Shown: positions 8,370 to 14,851, numbered from the stretch's first letter. The stretch is DNA of 15,042 nucleotides from Rhodocyclaceae bacterium (GCA_025361105.1 JANYAW010000194.1:1-15042); one strand, 5' to 3'. Notes: generated by a model not told the origin, from the sequence alone. Numbers and translations are program-made.

Positions 8370-8398
8370 ATTATCCGAAAATTGATGAAGTAAGTCGA
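8370..8398 (-). promoter_or_regulatory. Candidate sigma-70 promoter for folD operon
   Basis: Minus-strand TCGACT (8398-8393, 4/6 to TTGACA), a 17-nt spacer, then GATAAT (8375-8370, 5/6 to TATAAT). Transcription would begin near 8363, just before the terminator-like hairpin. It is the best match I see in the folD-yqhA spacer, but unproven. Confidence 0.4.
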
Positions 8399-8483
8399 CT
8401 AGCGCCTCATTGGAACAATCACGCAACGGTAGCGAAACCACCCTGAGTTACAATTCCTACACCCCAATGACCCAAGGCAAATA

Positions 8484-9011
8484 ATGAAAACCGCTATCGA
8501 TAAGCTCGAAGGTTTCATCTTCTGGAGTCGCTGGCTGCAAGCGCCGCTCTACCTTGGCCTGATTGCCGCGCAAGCCGTCTACGTCTATCAGTTCATGCAC
8601 GAGCTGAGTATTTTGGTGATGAAAGCGGGGACGCTTTCGGAAACCGAAGTCATGCTGATTGTTCTGGGTTTGATAGACGTGGTGATGATCGCCAATTTGT
8701 TGATCATGGTCACCATTGGCGGCTATGAAACTTTCGTCTCACGGATTGATCTCGATGGGCATCCCGACCAACCGGAATGGCTCTCGCACGTTAATGCCGG
8801 CGTGCTCAAGGTCAAGCTGGCGATAGCGCTGATTAGTATTTCGTCGATTCATTTACTGCGTACTTTCATCAACGCCGACCATATTTCCGACCGCGTCATC
8901 CTTGCGCAAGTCGGCATTCACATGTGCTTCCTGTTGTCTGCCATTGCTATCGCCTACACCGACAAAATAATGCTGCAAACCTTGACTATAGGCGGTCCGC
9001 AAAAACACTAA
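8484..9011 (+). CDS. UPF0114 (YqhA-family) integral membrane protein
   Basis: This small inner-membrane protein belongs to the UPF0114/YqhA group, whose function is unknown. The 175 residues show four likely membrane segments (about 17-37, 55-77, 107-127, 139-159). Between the second and third lies the conserved loop LLIMVTIGGYETFVSRIDLDGHPDQPEWL (72-100), the most recognisable part of the family, with HVNAGVLKVKLA following. AAGG lies 8 nt before the ATG. A TACAAT at 8449-8454 could be a -10 box, but no good -35 partner is visible. Fumarase starts 27 nt after the stop on the same strand, so the two are probably co-transcribed; that does not itself show a shared role. Confidence 0.9.
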   Translation: MKTAIDKLEGFIFWSRWLQAPLYLGLIAAQAVYVYQFMHELSILVMKAGTLSETEVMLIVLGLIDVVMIANLLIMVTIGGYETFVSRIDLDGHPDQPEWLSHVNAGVLKVKLAIALISISSIHLLRTFINADHISDRVILAQVGIHMCFLLSAIAIAYTDKIMLQTLTIGGPQKH

Positions 9012-9038
9012 ACGCAGCATTTTTTCGACGAGCACACC

Positions 9039-10571
9039 ATGACCACTATCCGCCAAGACGATTTTGTCCAGTCAATTGCCGACGCATTCCAGTTCATCAG
9101 CTACTACCATCCACTGGATTACATCCAGGCATTGGGCGAGGCCTATGAACGCGAGGAGTCGCCCGCCGCGCGCGATGCGATTGCACAAATTTTGACCAAT
9201 AGCCGGATGTCTGCTGAAGGGCATAGACCGGTTTGTCAGGACACCGGCATTGCTTTGGTGTTCCTCAAAGTCGGCATGAATGTACGTTGGGATGCCACAC
9301 TGTCGGTGCAGGAAATGGTCGACGAAGGTGTGCGTCGTGCCTATGGCAATGTGGATAATCCCTTGCGCGCTTCGGTACTCGCCGACCCGGCGGGAACGCG
9401 CAAGAACACCAAAGACAACACGCCGGCCGTAGTGCATTTTGAGATTGTGGCCGGTGATGGAGTGGAAGTGATTTGCGCGGCCAAGGGTGGCGGCTCGGAA
9501 GCTAAAGCCAAGTTCGCCATGCTCAATCCCTCCGACGATATTGTCGATTGGATATTGAAAACCGTGCCGACCATGGGTGCGGGTTGGTGTCCGCCGGGCA
9601 TCCTCGGCATAGGGATTGGCGGCACACCCGAAAAGGCCATGTTGCTGGCCAAGGAAGCCATCATGGCGCCGGTGGATATACATTTGCTTAAAGCTAAATC
9701 CGAACGTGGCGACAAGCTCATTCGCACCGAACAATTGCGCCTGGAGCTATACGAAAAAGTCAATTCGCTCGGTATCGGCGCACAAGGCTTGGGCGGGCTG
9801 ACCACGGTGCTGGATGTCAAAGTGCTGGACTACCCGACCCACGCGGCCAATCTGCCGATTGCGATGATTCCCAATTGTGCCGCGACACGTCATGCGCACT
9901 TTCACCTCGACGGCACAGGCCCGGCGGTATTGCCAACGCCCAACATTGACGACTGGCCGAATGTGACCTGGCAGCCAAACACCAAGACCTCCACCCGGGT
10001 TAATCTCGATACGCTGACCAAAGAAGAAGTCGCTGCATGGAAGCCGGGGCAAACCTTGCTGCTCAATGGCAAAGTGCTGACCGGGCGTGACGCCGCACAC
10101 AAACGCATCGCCGATATGTTGGCCAAGGGCGAAAAGCTGCCGGTGGATTTCACCAATCGGGTGATTTATTACGTCGGTCCGGTCGATCCGGTACGAGACG
10201 AAGCCGTCGGCCCTGCAGGCCCAACGACGGCAACGCGGATGGACAAATTCACCCGCATGATGCTGGAGCAAACCGGCTTGATCTCGATGATAGGAAAAGC
10301 CGAACGCGGCCCGACCGCCATTGCGGCAATCAAGGATAACAAGTCGGCATATTTGATGGCTGTGGGCGGCGCGGCCTATCTGGTTTCAAAGGCCATCCAG
10401 TCGGCCAAGGTGGTTGGCTTCGCTGACCTGGGCATGGAAGCGATCTATGAATTTGAAGTCAAGGATATGCCGGTGACGGTGGCAGTGGATTCGTCCGGCA
10501 CTTCGGTGCACAACACCGGGCCGAAGGAATGGCAAGCCAAGATCGGCAAGATTCCGGTTGTTTCTACGTAA
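9039..10571 (+). CDS. Class I fumarate hydratase (iron-sulfur)
   Basis: Hydrates fumarate to L-malate in the TCA cycle, using an oxygen-sensitive [4Fe-4S] cluster. The 510 residues carry the whole single-chain class I enzyme (FumA/FumB type). The three cluster-ligand cysteines sit in their family motifs: GHRPVCQDTG (Cys66), GAGWCPPGILGIGIGG (Cys184) and MIPNCAATRHAHFHLDGTGPA (Cys280), with spacing close to known members. The C-terminal beta domain includes GKVLTGRDAAHKR, YYVGPVDP, GPAGPTTATRMDKF, IGKAERG and VDSSGTSVHNTGP. It starts at ATG 9039, 27 nt after the YqhA-family gene, with a weak GAG ribosome binding site. A 137-nt spacer with two hairpins separates it from murI. I leave the symbol blank because fumA and fumB cannot be told apart here. 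Confidence 0.97.
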   Translation: MTTIRQDDFVQSIADAFQFISYYHPLDYIQALGEAYEREESPAARDAIAQILTNSRMSAEGHRPVCQDTGIALVFLKVGMNVRWDATLSVQEMVDEGVRRAYGNVDNPLRASVLADPAGTRKNTKDNTPAVVHFEIVAGDGVEVICAAKGGGSEAKAKFAMLNPSDDIVDWILKTVPTMGAGWCPPGILGIGIGGTPEKAMLLAKEAIMAPVDIHLLKAKSERGDKLIRTEQLRLELYEKVNSLGIGAQGLGGLTTVLDVKVLDYPTHAANLPIAMIPNCAATRHAHFHLDGTGPAVLPTPNIDDWPNVTWQPNTKTSTRVNLDTLTKEEVAAWKPGQTLLLNGKVLTGRDAAHKRIADMLAKGEKLPVDFTNRVIYYVGPVDPVRDEAVGPAGPTTATRMDKFTRMMLEQTGLISMIGKAERGPTAIAAIKDNKSAYLMAVGGAAYLVSKAIQSAKVVGFADLGMEAIYEFEVKDMPVTVAVDSSGTSVHNTGPKEWQAKIGKIPVVST

Positions 10572-10617
10572 TCAACGGCGTGTTACCAGCACCAACTGAC
10601 AAAACAACGGCGGCGAA

Positions 10618-10651
10618 GCAGGGAATTCGCAAAGCATTGCTTTGCGCCTGC
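10618..10651. repeat. Inverted repeat / hairpin in fumarase-murI spacer (first)
   Basis: GCAGG (10618-10622), a 5-nt bulge, then CGCAAAGC (10628-10635), loop ATT, GCTTTGCG (10639-10646) and CCTGC (10647-10651): 13 paired bases in two blocks. It is preceded by GAAG (10615-10618). No T-run follows on either strand, so it is not a standard terminator. It may be a REP-like element or an mRNA stabiliser. Confidence 0.6.
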
Positions 10652-10678
10652 GTAGCGGGCCGGCTGTACTAAGCCGGC
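10652..10678. repeat. Second hairpin with GTAG head, REP-like
   Basis: GTAG (10652-10655) followed closely by GCCGGC (10659-10664), an 8-nt loop and GCCGGC (10673-10678). A GTAG tetranucleotide ahead of a GC-rich palindrome is the layout of many bacterial REP sequences. Only one copy is visible in this window, so the repeat status is inferred. It begins right after the first hairpin and ends 30 nt before murI. Confidence 0.4.
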
Positions 10679-10708
10679 ACTGCGCACCACTTCCAACTGG
10701 CGAAATAA

Positions 10709-11491
10709 ATGATTGGCGTTTTCGATTCCGGCCTCGGTGGCTTATCGGTGCTCAATGCTTTGGTCGCCGCGCTGCCGAATGCTGACTACATCTATTTCGC
10801 CGACACTGCGAATTCGCCCTATGGCAGCAAAACCGAAGCCTTCATTCAAGGGCGCGTACTGGCCATAGGCGATTATCTGGCGGGCGAGGGCTGCAGCATG
10901 ATCGTGGTGGCCTGCAATACGGCGACGGTGGCGGCGATTCAAGCGCTACGAACCCGCCATCCGGACATTGCCATCGTCGGCGTCGAGCCGGGCATCAAGC
11001 CTGCGGCGCTGTCGTCGGTGAGCCGCAAGATTGCCGTCTTGGCAACTGAAGCCACCGCGAAAAGTGATCGCTTGGCGCATCTCATCACCGCGCATGCGCA
11101 AGCGGTCAGCGTCGATATCGTGGCTTGCCCCGGTTGGGCAACACTGGTTGAACAATGCCAACTCAATGACAACAATCTCGCCAAAGATGCGGCGGAGCGA
11201 CTATTGCCGTTGCTGGAAAGCGGTGTCGATCGCATCGTGTTGGGCTGCACACATTACAGCTTTCTGGCGCACCTGCTGCAACCCGTCATCGGCACACGCG
11301 CCACACTGGTCGATGTGTCCGAGGCGATTGCGCGACAAGCTGTACGCTTGCATCAGCAGAATGGACGAGGTGGCGGCTCGATACAACTACTTACCACCGA
11401 CCAACCACAACGGCTGGCCGACGCGCTGTCGTTGCTTGGCTTGCATACGCTGGCGACCCGAGTGCACAGCGTCGATCGGGTCGCCGTTTAA
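10709..11491 (+). CDS. murI: Glutamate racemase
   Basis: Interconverts L- and D-glutamate, supplying D-Glu for peptidoglycan precursors in the cytoplasm. The 260 residues show GVFDSGLGGLSVL (3-15), YFADTANSPYG (29-39), VVACNTAT with the first catalytic cysteine (Cys69), GVEPGIKPA (91-99), and LGCTHYSFL with the second (Cys180). Both acid/base cysteines and the phosphate-loop-like DSG are intact. An in-frame TAA directly abuts the ATG at 10709, so no upstream start is possible. It is probably the third gene of the YqhA-family-fumarase-murI run, although the hairpins before it may separate its expression. It converges on the S49 peptidase gene with 1 nt between stops. Confidence 0.97.
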   Translation: MIGVFDSGLGGLSVLNALVAALPNADYIYFADTANSPYGSKTEAFIQGRVLAIGDYLAGEGCSMIVVACNTATVAAIQALRTRHPDIAIVGVEPGIKPAALSSVSRKIAVLATEATAKSDRLAHLITAHAQAVSVDIVACPGWATLVEQCQLNDNNLAKDAAERLLPLLESGVDRIVLGCTHYSFLAHLLQPVIGTRATLVDVSEAIARQAVRLHQQNGRGGGSIQLLTTDQPQRLADALSLLGLHTLATRVHSVDRVAV

Positions 11492-11492
11492 G

Positions 11493-12449
11493 TTAGTGAA
11501 TCGACATGTTCCCGAAGCTGCTGAGAATGCTCGCCGCCGCACCCGCGCCGAATTGTTTGGCAAATTTCTCGGCGATGTTTTGCTTGACCGTGTAATCGCG
11601 AATTTCTTCGGCTTTGATCACATCGCGCGCGACGATATCGAGGCTGCCGTAGCCATCCGCCAAACCTAGCTCAATGCTTTTGGCACCGCTCCACATCAGG
11701 CCGGAGAACATCTCGGGGGTCTCGTGCAAGCGCTTGCCGCGACCTTGTTTCACCACATCAATAAATTGCTGGTGAATCTCGCCGAGCATGACTTGTGCGT
11801 GCGCTTTGTGAGCTTCGTTGAGCGGTGAAAACGGATCGAGAAAACCTTTGCTTTCTCCGGCGTGTAGCAAGCGCCGTTCAACGCCGAGCTTTTCCATGGT
11901 GCCGGTGAAACCGAAGCCGTCCATCAACACGCCAATCGAGCCGACGATACTGGCCTTGTCGACATAAATTTTGTCGGCAGCGGCAGCCACGTAATAGCCA
12001 CCCGAGGCGCACACATCTTCGACCACCACGTACAAAGGTACCTCGGCGTGGAGCTTGCGCAAGCGCTGAATTTCGTCATTGATCATGCCGGCCTGAACTG
12101 GGCTGCCACCAGGGCTATTGATACGCAGAATGACGCCCGCCGTACCTTCTGATTCAAACGCCGCTTGCAGGGCGCTAATAATGTTCTCGGCGCTGGCATC
12201 GCCCTTGGCTTGGATCACGCCATCGAGGCGAACCAAGGCGGTGTGCCTGGCCGCTTCGGCCATTTTTTCGCTGCCCCACCATTCCATCGCGATGCCCAGA
12301 ACCACAAATAAATAACCGAATCCAAGTATCTTGAAAAAGATTCCCCAGCGCCGTCCACGCCGCTGTTCCGCGATGGACTCAAGTGCTATTTTTTCGATCA
12401 CCTTGCGTTCCCAGTTCGGCTCGCCTTGCACTGCATTGTTGTCACTCAC
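11493..12449 (-). CDS. sppA: S49-family signal peptide peptidase (SppA, short form)
   Basis: A membrane-anchored serine peptidase expected to degrade cleaved signal peptides. From GTG 12449 it has 318 residues, the short form with one protease domain. Seen: a cytoplasmic N-terminus with PNWERKVIEKIA, one membrane segment (about 37-55), LRINSPGGSPVQAG (near 108-121), DVCASGGYYVAAAADKIYVD with nucleophile Ser149, VGSIGVLMDGF, and HAGESKGFLDPFSPL with general-base Lys201. The Ser-Lys spacing of 52 equals that of Bacillus SppA (Ser147/Lys199). I chose GTG over an upstream ATG (12488) because AGAAGG lies 8 nt before it and the product then begins SDNNAVQGEPNWERK, resembling relatives. It overlaps the Rieske gene by 8 nt and converges on murI with a 1-nt gap. 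Confidence 0.94.
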   Translation of the reverse strand: MSDNNAVQGEPNWERKVIEKIALESIAEQRRGRRWGIFFKILGFGYLFVVLGIAMEWWGSEKMAEAARHTALVRLDGVIQAKGDASAENIISALQAAFESEGTAGVILRINSPGGSPVQAGMINDEIQRLRKLHAEVPLYVVVEDVCASGGYYVAAAADKIYVDKASIVGSIGVLMDGFGFTGTMEKLGVERRLLHAGESKGFLDPFSPLNEAHKAHAQVMLGEIHQQFIDVVKQGRGKRLHETPEMFSGLMWSGAKSIELGLADGYGSLDIVARDVIKAEEIRDYTVKQNIAEKFAKQFGAGAAASILSSFGNMSIH

Positions 12450-12804
12450 TGCTTTCACCTTCTTCAATAAGAAAAATTTGTCCGTCATGTTCGTTCACCG
12501 GCAAAGATAGCAATCCCTTGCCGGCACATTTACCCATTACACAGCGTCCAGAATCCGGCGCGTACAGCGCACCATGTGTTGCGCATATCAAATACAAGCC
12601 GCTGTAATCAAAAAACTCGGCGGGTTGCCAGTCTAGCTCGACTGGCACATGTCCGCAGCGATTCACGTAGGCGAACGGCTTGCCACCGTGGCGAACAGCG
12701 AACGCCGGTGTGGTGCCTAAAGGCGTTTGTGTTTCAAAACGCACCCCTTTGCCACCATCGGGCAAATCGCTGCTGACGCAAATCAAGCGTTCTTTTGTAG
12801 CCAC
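12442..12804 (-). CDS. Small Rieske [2Fe-2S] ferredoxin-like protein
   Basis: A free-standing Rieske domain of 120 residues with no fused oxygenase and no signal peptide, so a soluble cytoplasmic electron carrier or redox sensor. Its partner is unknown. The cluster ligands are complete: NRCGHVPVELDW (Cys50, His52) and YLICATHGALYAPDSGRCVMGKCAGKGL (Cys74, His77), the C-x-H / C-x2-H pattern. The following YAPDSGRCVMGKCAGKGL is the usual third loop. The start is GTG 12804, with GGAG 8 nt upstream. An open frame continues to 12903 but that part lies inside gph, and TTG 12786 is an alternative. It overlaps gph by 22 nt and the S49 peptidase gene by 8 nt, so the three are translated from one message. 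Confidence 0.9.
   Translation of the reverse strand: MATKERLICVSSDLPDGGKGVRFETQTPLGTTPAFAVRHGGKPFAYVNRCGHVPVELDWQPAEFFDYSGLYLICATHGALYAPDSGRCVMGKCAGKGLLSLPVNEHDGQIFLIEEGESSE
12458..12463 (-). promoter_or_regulatory. Ribosome binding site of the S49 peptidase gene
   Basis: AGAAGG on the minus strand, 8 nt before GTG 12449-12447, inside the 3' end of the Rieske gene. It supports the GTG start over ATG 12488, which has only GGTGA upstream. Confidence 0.55.
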
Positions 12805-13439
12805 GTGGATAGCTCCGAAATCGAATCGACACAATGTAGTGGTGCTGCGGTTTGCAGCGTCTCGCGCGTATGTGCGCCGTAAGTTACGCCCAGTCCGGCA
12901 CATCGGGCATTACTTGCCATCAGCATATCGTGCGTGGTGTCGCCGATCATCAAAACGGACGATGCATTCACGCCAAACTCGCTGCACAATTCTTCGAGCA
13001 TTTGCGGATGCGGCTTCGACTGGCATTCATCGGCGCAGCGCGAGGCATGAAATTTTGGTCCCAATCCGCTCGCCGCAAATGCGCGCAGCAGGCCGCGGCG
13101 AGGTTTGCCGGTAGCCACCGCCAGCATGTGTCCGGCATCACGCAACTGGTCTATCAATTCATGCACGCCGTCAAACAAATTCAAATCCGCATCGCGCGCC
13201 AGATAGTGATCGCGATAATGTTCGGCCAATTCGCGATAGCGCGCTTCCTCCAAATCCGGCATGGCATAGCGCAGGGCGTCGATCAATCCCAAGCCAATCA
13301 CATGACTTGCACGCGCGTCTGACGGCGGCGGCACGCCTATCGCCACAGCCGCCGCTTGCAGGCTTTGGGTGATCAGCAGCGTCGAATCAAACAAGGTACC
13401 GTCCCAGTCAAAGACGATGAGTTCAAAATTCTTTTTCAT
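12783..13439 (-). CDS. gph: HAD-superfamily phosphatase, phosphoglycolate phosphatase-like
   Basis: A HAD hydrolase of subfamily IA that removes phosphate from a small molecule through an aspartyl intermediate. The Gph/YjjG-like sequence and neighbourhood suggest phosphoglycolate phosphatase, but the substrate cannot be read from sequence. In 218 residues all four motifs are present: FDWDGTLFDST with nucleophile Asp11 and Asp13, VATGKPRRG with Thr110, SKPHPQMLEE with Lys142, and MIGDTTHDMLMASNA with Asp167 and Asp171. A helical cap lies between about 18 and 85. The ATG at 13439 lies 17 nt inside rluC with no clear Shine-Dalgarno, so it probably depends on coupling. The 3' end overlaps the Rieske gene. 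Confidence 0.9.
   Translation of the reverse strand: MKKNFELIVFDWDGTLFDSTLLITQSLQAAAVAIGVPPPSDARASHVIGLGLIDALRYAMPDLEEARYRELAEHYRDHYLARDADLNLFDGVHELIDQLRDAGHMLAVATGKPRRGLLRAFAASGLGPKFHASRCADECQSKPHPQMLEELCSEFGVNASSVLMIGDTTHDMLMASNARCAGLGVTYGAHTRETLQTAAPLHCVDSISELSTWLQKNA
12813..12816 (-). promoter_or_regulatory. Ribosome binding site of the Rieske gene
   Basis: GGAG on the minus strand, 8 nt before GTG 12804-12802, within the last codons of gph. It favours GTG 12804 over TTG 12786. Confidence 0.5.
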
Positions 13440-14370
13440 GTTGTTTCAGTTTGTCGATGAATGAAGCTAGTTCAGGCGGCAGTGGCGATTCGAGCGCAAG
13501 CGCTTCACCCGTAATCGGATGCGGCAGCGCCAGTTTCGCCGAATGCAAAAACATTCGCTTGAGTCCGGTCTTTTGCAGCTCACGATTCAATGTGAAGTCG
13601 CCATATTTGTCGTCTCCGGCTAGCGGAAATCCGAGATGTGCCAGATGTACGCGAATCTGATGCGTGCGTCCGGTTTTCAATTCAACTTCGACCAGTGAGA
13701 AATTCTGCCAACGGGAAACCAGCCGAACAATGGAGTGTGCAGATTTGCCATCATCACGCACGCAAACACGACGTTCGCCATCGGCGTTGAGATATTTGTA
13801 TAGCGGTAATTTCACATGCTGTGTGGGGTTGAGCCAACGGCCTTTGACCAGCGCCAGGTATCGCTTGTTAATGCCGCCATCACGAAACATGTCGTGTAGC
13901 TTTACTAACGCAGCGCGCTTTTTCGCGATGATTAGCAAGCCGGAAGTTTCGCGATCCAGTCGATGCGCAAGCTCAAGGAATTTGGCCAGTGGCCGCGCGC
14001 GGCGTAGCTGCTCTATCACCCCAAAACTCACGCCGCTACCACCATGTACCGCAACACCTGCGGGCTTGTCGACCACGATAATGGCATCGTCCTCAAATGC
14101 GATATCAAATTCTCGCCCAGGCACTGGCGCATCCTCGATACGCTCGGCCACACGTATCGGCGGCACGCGCACCACGTCGCCCAGCTGCAAACGGTAGTCA
14201 GCCCCGATGCGGCCTTTGTTCACCCGCACTTCGCCGCTACGCAGGATGCGATAGACATGGCTTTTGGGCACGCCTTTGGCAATCTTGAGCAAAAAGTTAT
14301 CAACGCGCTGCCCGGCGGCCTCGTCGCCGACTTCAAGCATTACCGCCGAATCTTTTCTCAAGTCCTTCAT
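13423..14370 (-). CDS. rluC: 23S rRNA pseudouridine synthase, RluC type
   Basis: Converts specific uridines of 23S rRNA to pseudouridine (E. coli RluC: positions 955, 2504, 2580). From ATG 14370 it has 315 residues (E. coli 319). It shows an N-terminal S4 RNA-binding domain (about 20-75: GQRVDNFLLKIAKGVPKSHVYRILRSGEVRVNKGR), then the RluA-type catalytic domain with DKPAGVAVHGG, HRLDRETSGLLI with catalytic Asp139, KRYLALVKG, VELKTGRTHQIRVHLAHLG and PLAGDDKYG. Possible starts are GTG 14388, ATG 14370 and ATG 14340. I prefer 14370 because homologues have a similar short lead before the S4 domain; none has a strong ribosome binding site. rluC divergent from rne is the same arrangement as in E. 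coli. It is the first gene of rluC-gph-Rieske-S49 peptidase. Confidence 0.96.
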   Translation of the reverse strand: MKDLRKDSAVMLEVGDEAAGQRVDNFLLKIAKGVPKSHVYRILRSGEVRVNKGRIGADYRLQLGDVVRVPPIRVAERIEDAPVPGREFDIAFEDDAIIVVDKPAGVAVHGGSGVSFGVIEQLRRARPLAKFLELAHRLDRETSGLLIIAKKRAALVKLHDMFRDGGINKRYLALVKGRWLNPTQHVKLPLYKYLNADGERRVCVRDDGKSAHSIVRLVSRWQNFSLVEVELKTGRTHQIRVHLAHLGFPLAGDDKYGDFTLNRELQKTGLKRMFLHSAKLALPHPITGEALALESPLPPELASFIDKLKQHEKEF

Positions 14371-14382
14371 TTTCAATATAAT
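14355..14382 (+). promoter_or_regulatory. Candidate promoter for rne
   Basis: A perfect -10 hexamer TATAAT (14377-14382) on the plus strand, with TTCTCA (14355-14360, 4/6 to TTGACA) 16 nt upstream. Transcription would start near 14389, giving an rne leader of about 460 nt. The promoter sits over the 5' end of divergent rluC, so the two may compete. Confidence 0.5.
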
Positions 14383-14739
14383 GGCCACTTGGTTAGCCGT
14401 CCTGTTACGGCGTGCCCGATGGCCCGAAGTGGCATTGGAGGCGCAAGCAACAGGGCGCTGGTGGTTGATGCTGACGCACTCGCCTGAGAAGGCGAAAACG
14501 AAGCCTCAGACACCACGGCAAGGCAGTCGGAACGTATTTACCTTTACTGAGTTCCATACGCTACCTTCCCCGCTAATCACCGGGTTTTTTGCTCGCCCGT
14601 AAAGAGAGCGATTTTACTTAAGAAGCGCGCACCACACCAGATTGGGCACAGATTGCCGGACGTTGATATCCAAGAAAAACAAGTCAGCGACCGCCACGTA
14701 ACAAGTCATTCACCCGTTTGCCACTACTTTTAAGGCACC

Positions 14740-14802
14740 ATGAAACTGCCAGTAATTCTGCAAACATTGAGCACCTCACCACGGAGCGAAACCCGCCACT
14801 GA
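14740..14802 (+). CDS. Possible leader peptide ORF in the rne leader
   Basis: An ATG-to-TGA frame of 20 codons beginning MKLPVILQTL and ending in a polar, Arg/Ser-rich tail (SPRSETRH). AAGG precedes the ATG by 4-5 nt, closer than ideal. The stop codon lies in the 3' arm of the hairpin 14772-14806, so a ribosome translating it would open that hairpin. It may be a regulatory leader peptide or chance; there is no codon-level evidence of selection. Confidence 0.25.
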   Translation: MKLPVILQTLSTSPRSETRH

Positions 14803-14815
14803 GGTGTGACTTGCT

Positions 14816-14849
14816 GTGCCCGTCTGCTGTCAAAGGCGCACGGGAGCAC
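14816..14849 (+). promoter_or_regulatory. Hairpin covering the rne ribosome binding site
   Basis: GTGC-CCGT (14816-14823) pairs with ACGG (14840-14843), bulge GA, and GCAC (14846-14849): eight pairs and a 16-nt loop. The rne Shine-Dalgarno GGGAG (14842-14846) lies in the 3' arm, 5 nt before the ATG, so folding would block ribosome entry. Judged by eye; stability not calculated. Confidence 0.5.
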
Positions 14850-14851
14850 AA

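Larger units (their letters stand above)
14389..14851 (+). promoter_or_regulatory. Long structured 5' leader of rne
   Basis: This 460-nt stretch has no conserved protein and is best read as the rne 5' untranslated region. E. coli rne also has a long leader (about 361 nt), through which RNase E controls its own mRNA. Hairpins visible by eye: CTGAG-bulge-GC (14484-14493) with GCCTCAG (14503-14509), possibly enclosed by GTGGT (14461-14465) / ACCAC (14512-14516); CCCG (14569-14572) or CCCG (14596-14599) with CGGG (14581-14584), next to T6; GTAAA/TTTAC (about 14599-14617); CACCTCA (14772-14778) with TGAGGTG (14800-14806); and the hairpin over the ribosome binding site (14816-14849). A 20-codon ORF lies at 14740-14802. 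No resemblance to a known ncRNA was recognised. Confidence 0.6.

Noticed and set aside
8275..8483. ZTP (pfl) riboswitch before folD
   Set aside because: The gene context fits, and a GGTGG/CTACC hairpin plus a GTGA-type segment are present, but their order and the conserved core of the ZTP class do not match as I recall it.
8467..8484. Five-codon minicistron overlapping the YqhA-family start (TAATG)
   Set aside because: Such tiny frames are expected by chance, and it has no ribosome binding site of its own.
9072..9734. 220-codon minus-strand frame opposite fumarase
   Set aside because: It is antisense to the conserved fumarase N-terminal half and its His/Arg-rich product has no recognisable fold; a shadow.
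12805..12903. N-terminal extension of the Rieske gene
   Set aside because: The open frame continues upstream inside gph, but the added residues are Arg-rich and unlike Rieske proteins, and GTG 12804 has a good ribosome binding site.
13664..14197. 177-codon plus-strand frame opposite rluC
   Set aside because: Ser/Arg/Thr-rich low-complexity product, antisense to rluC; a shadow.
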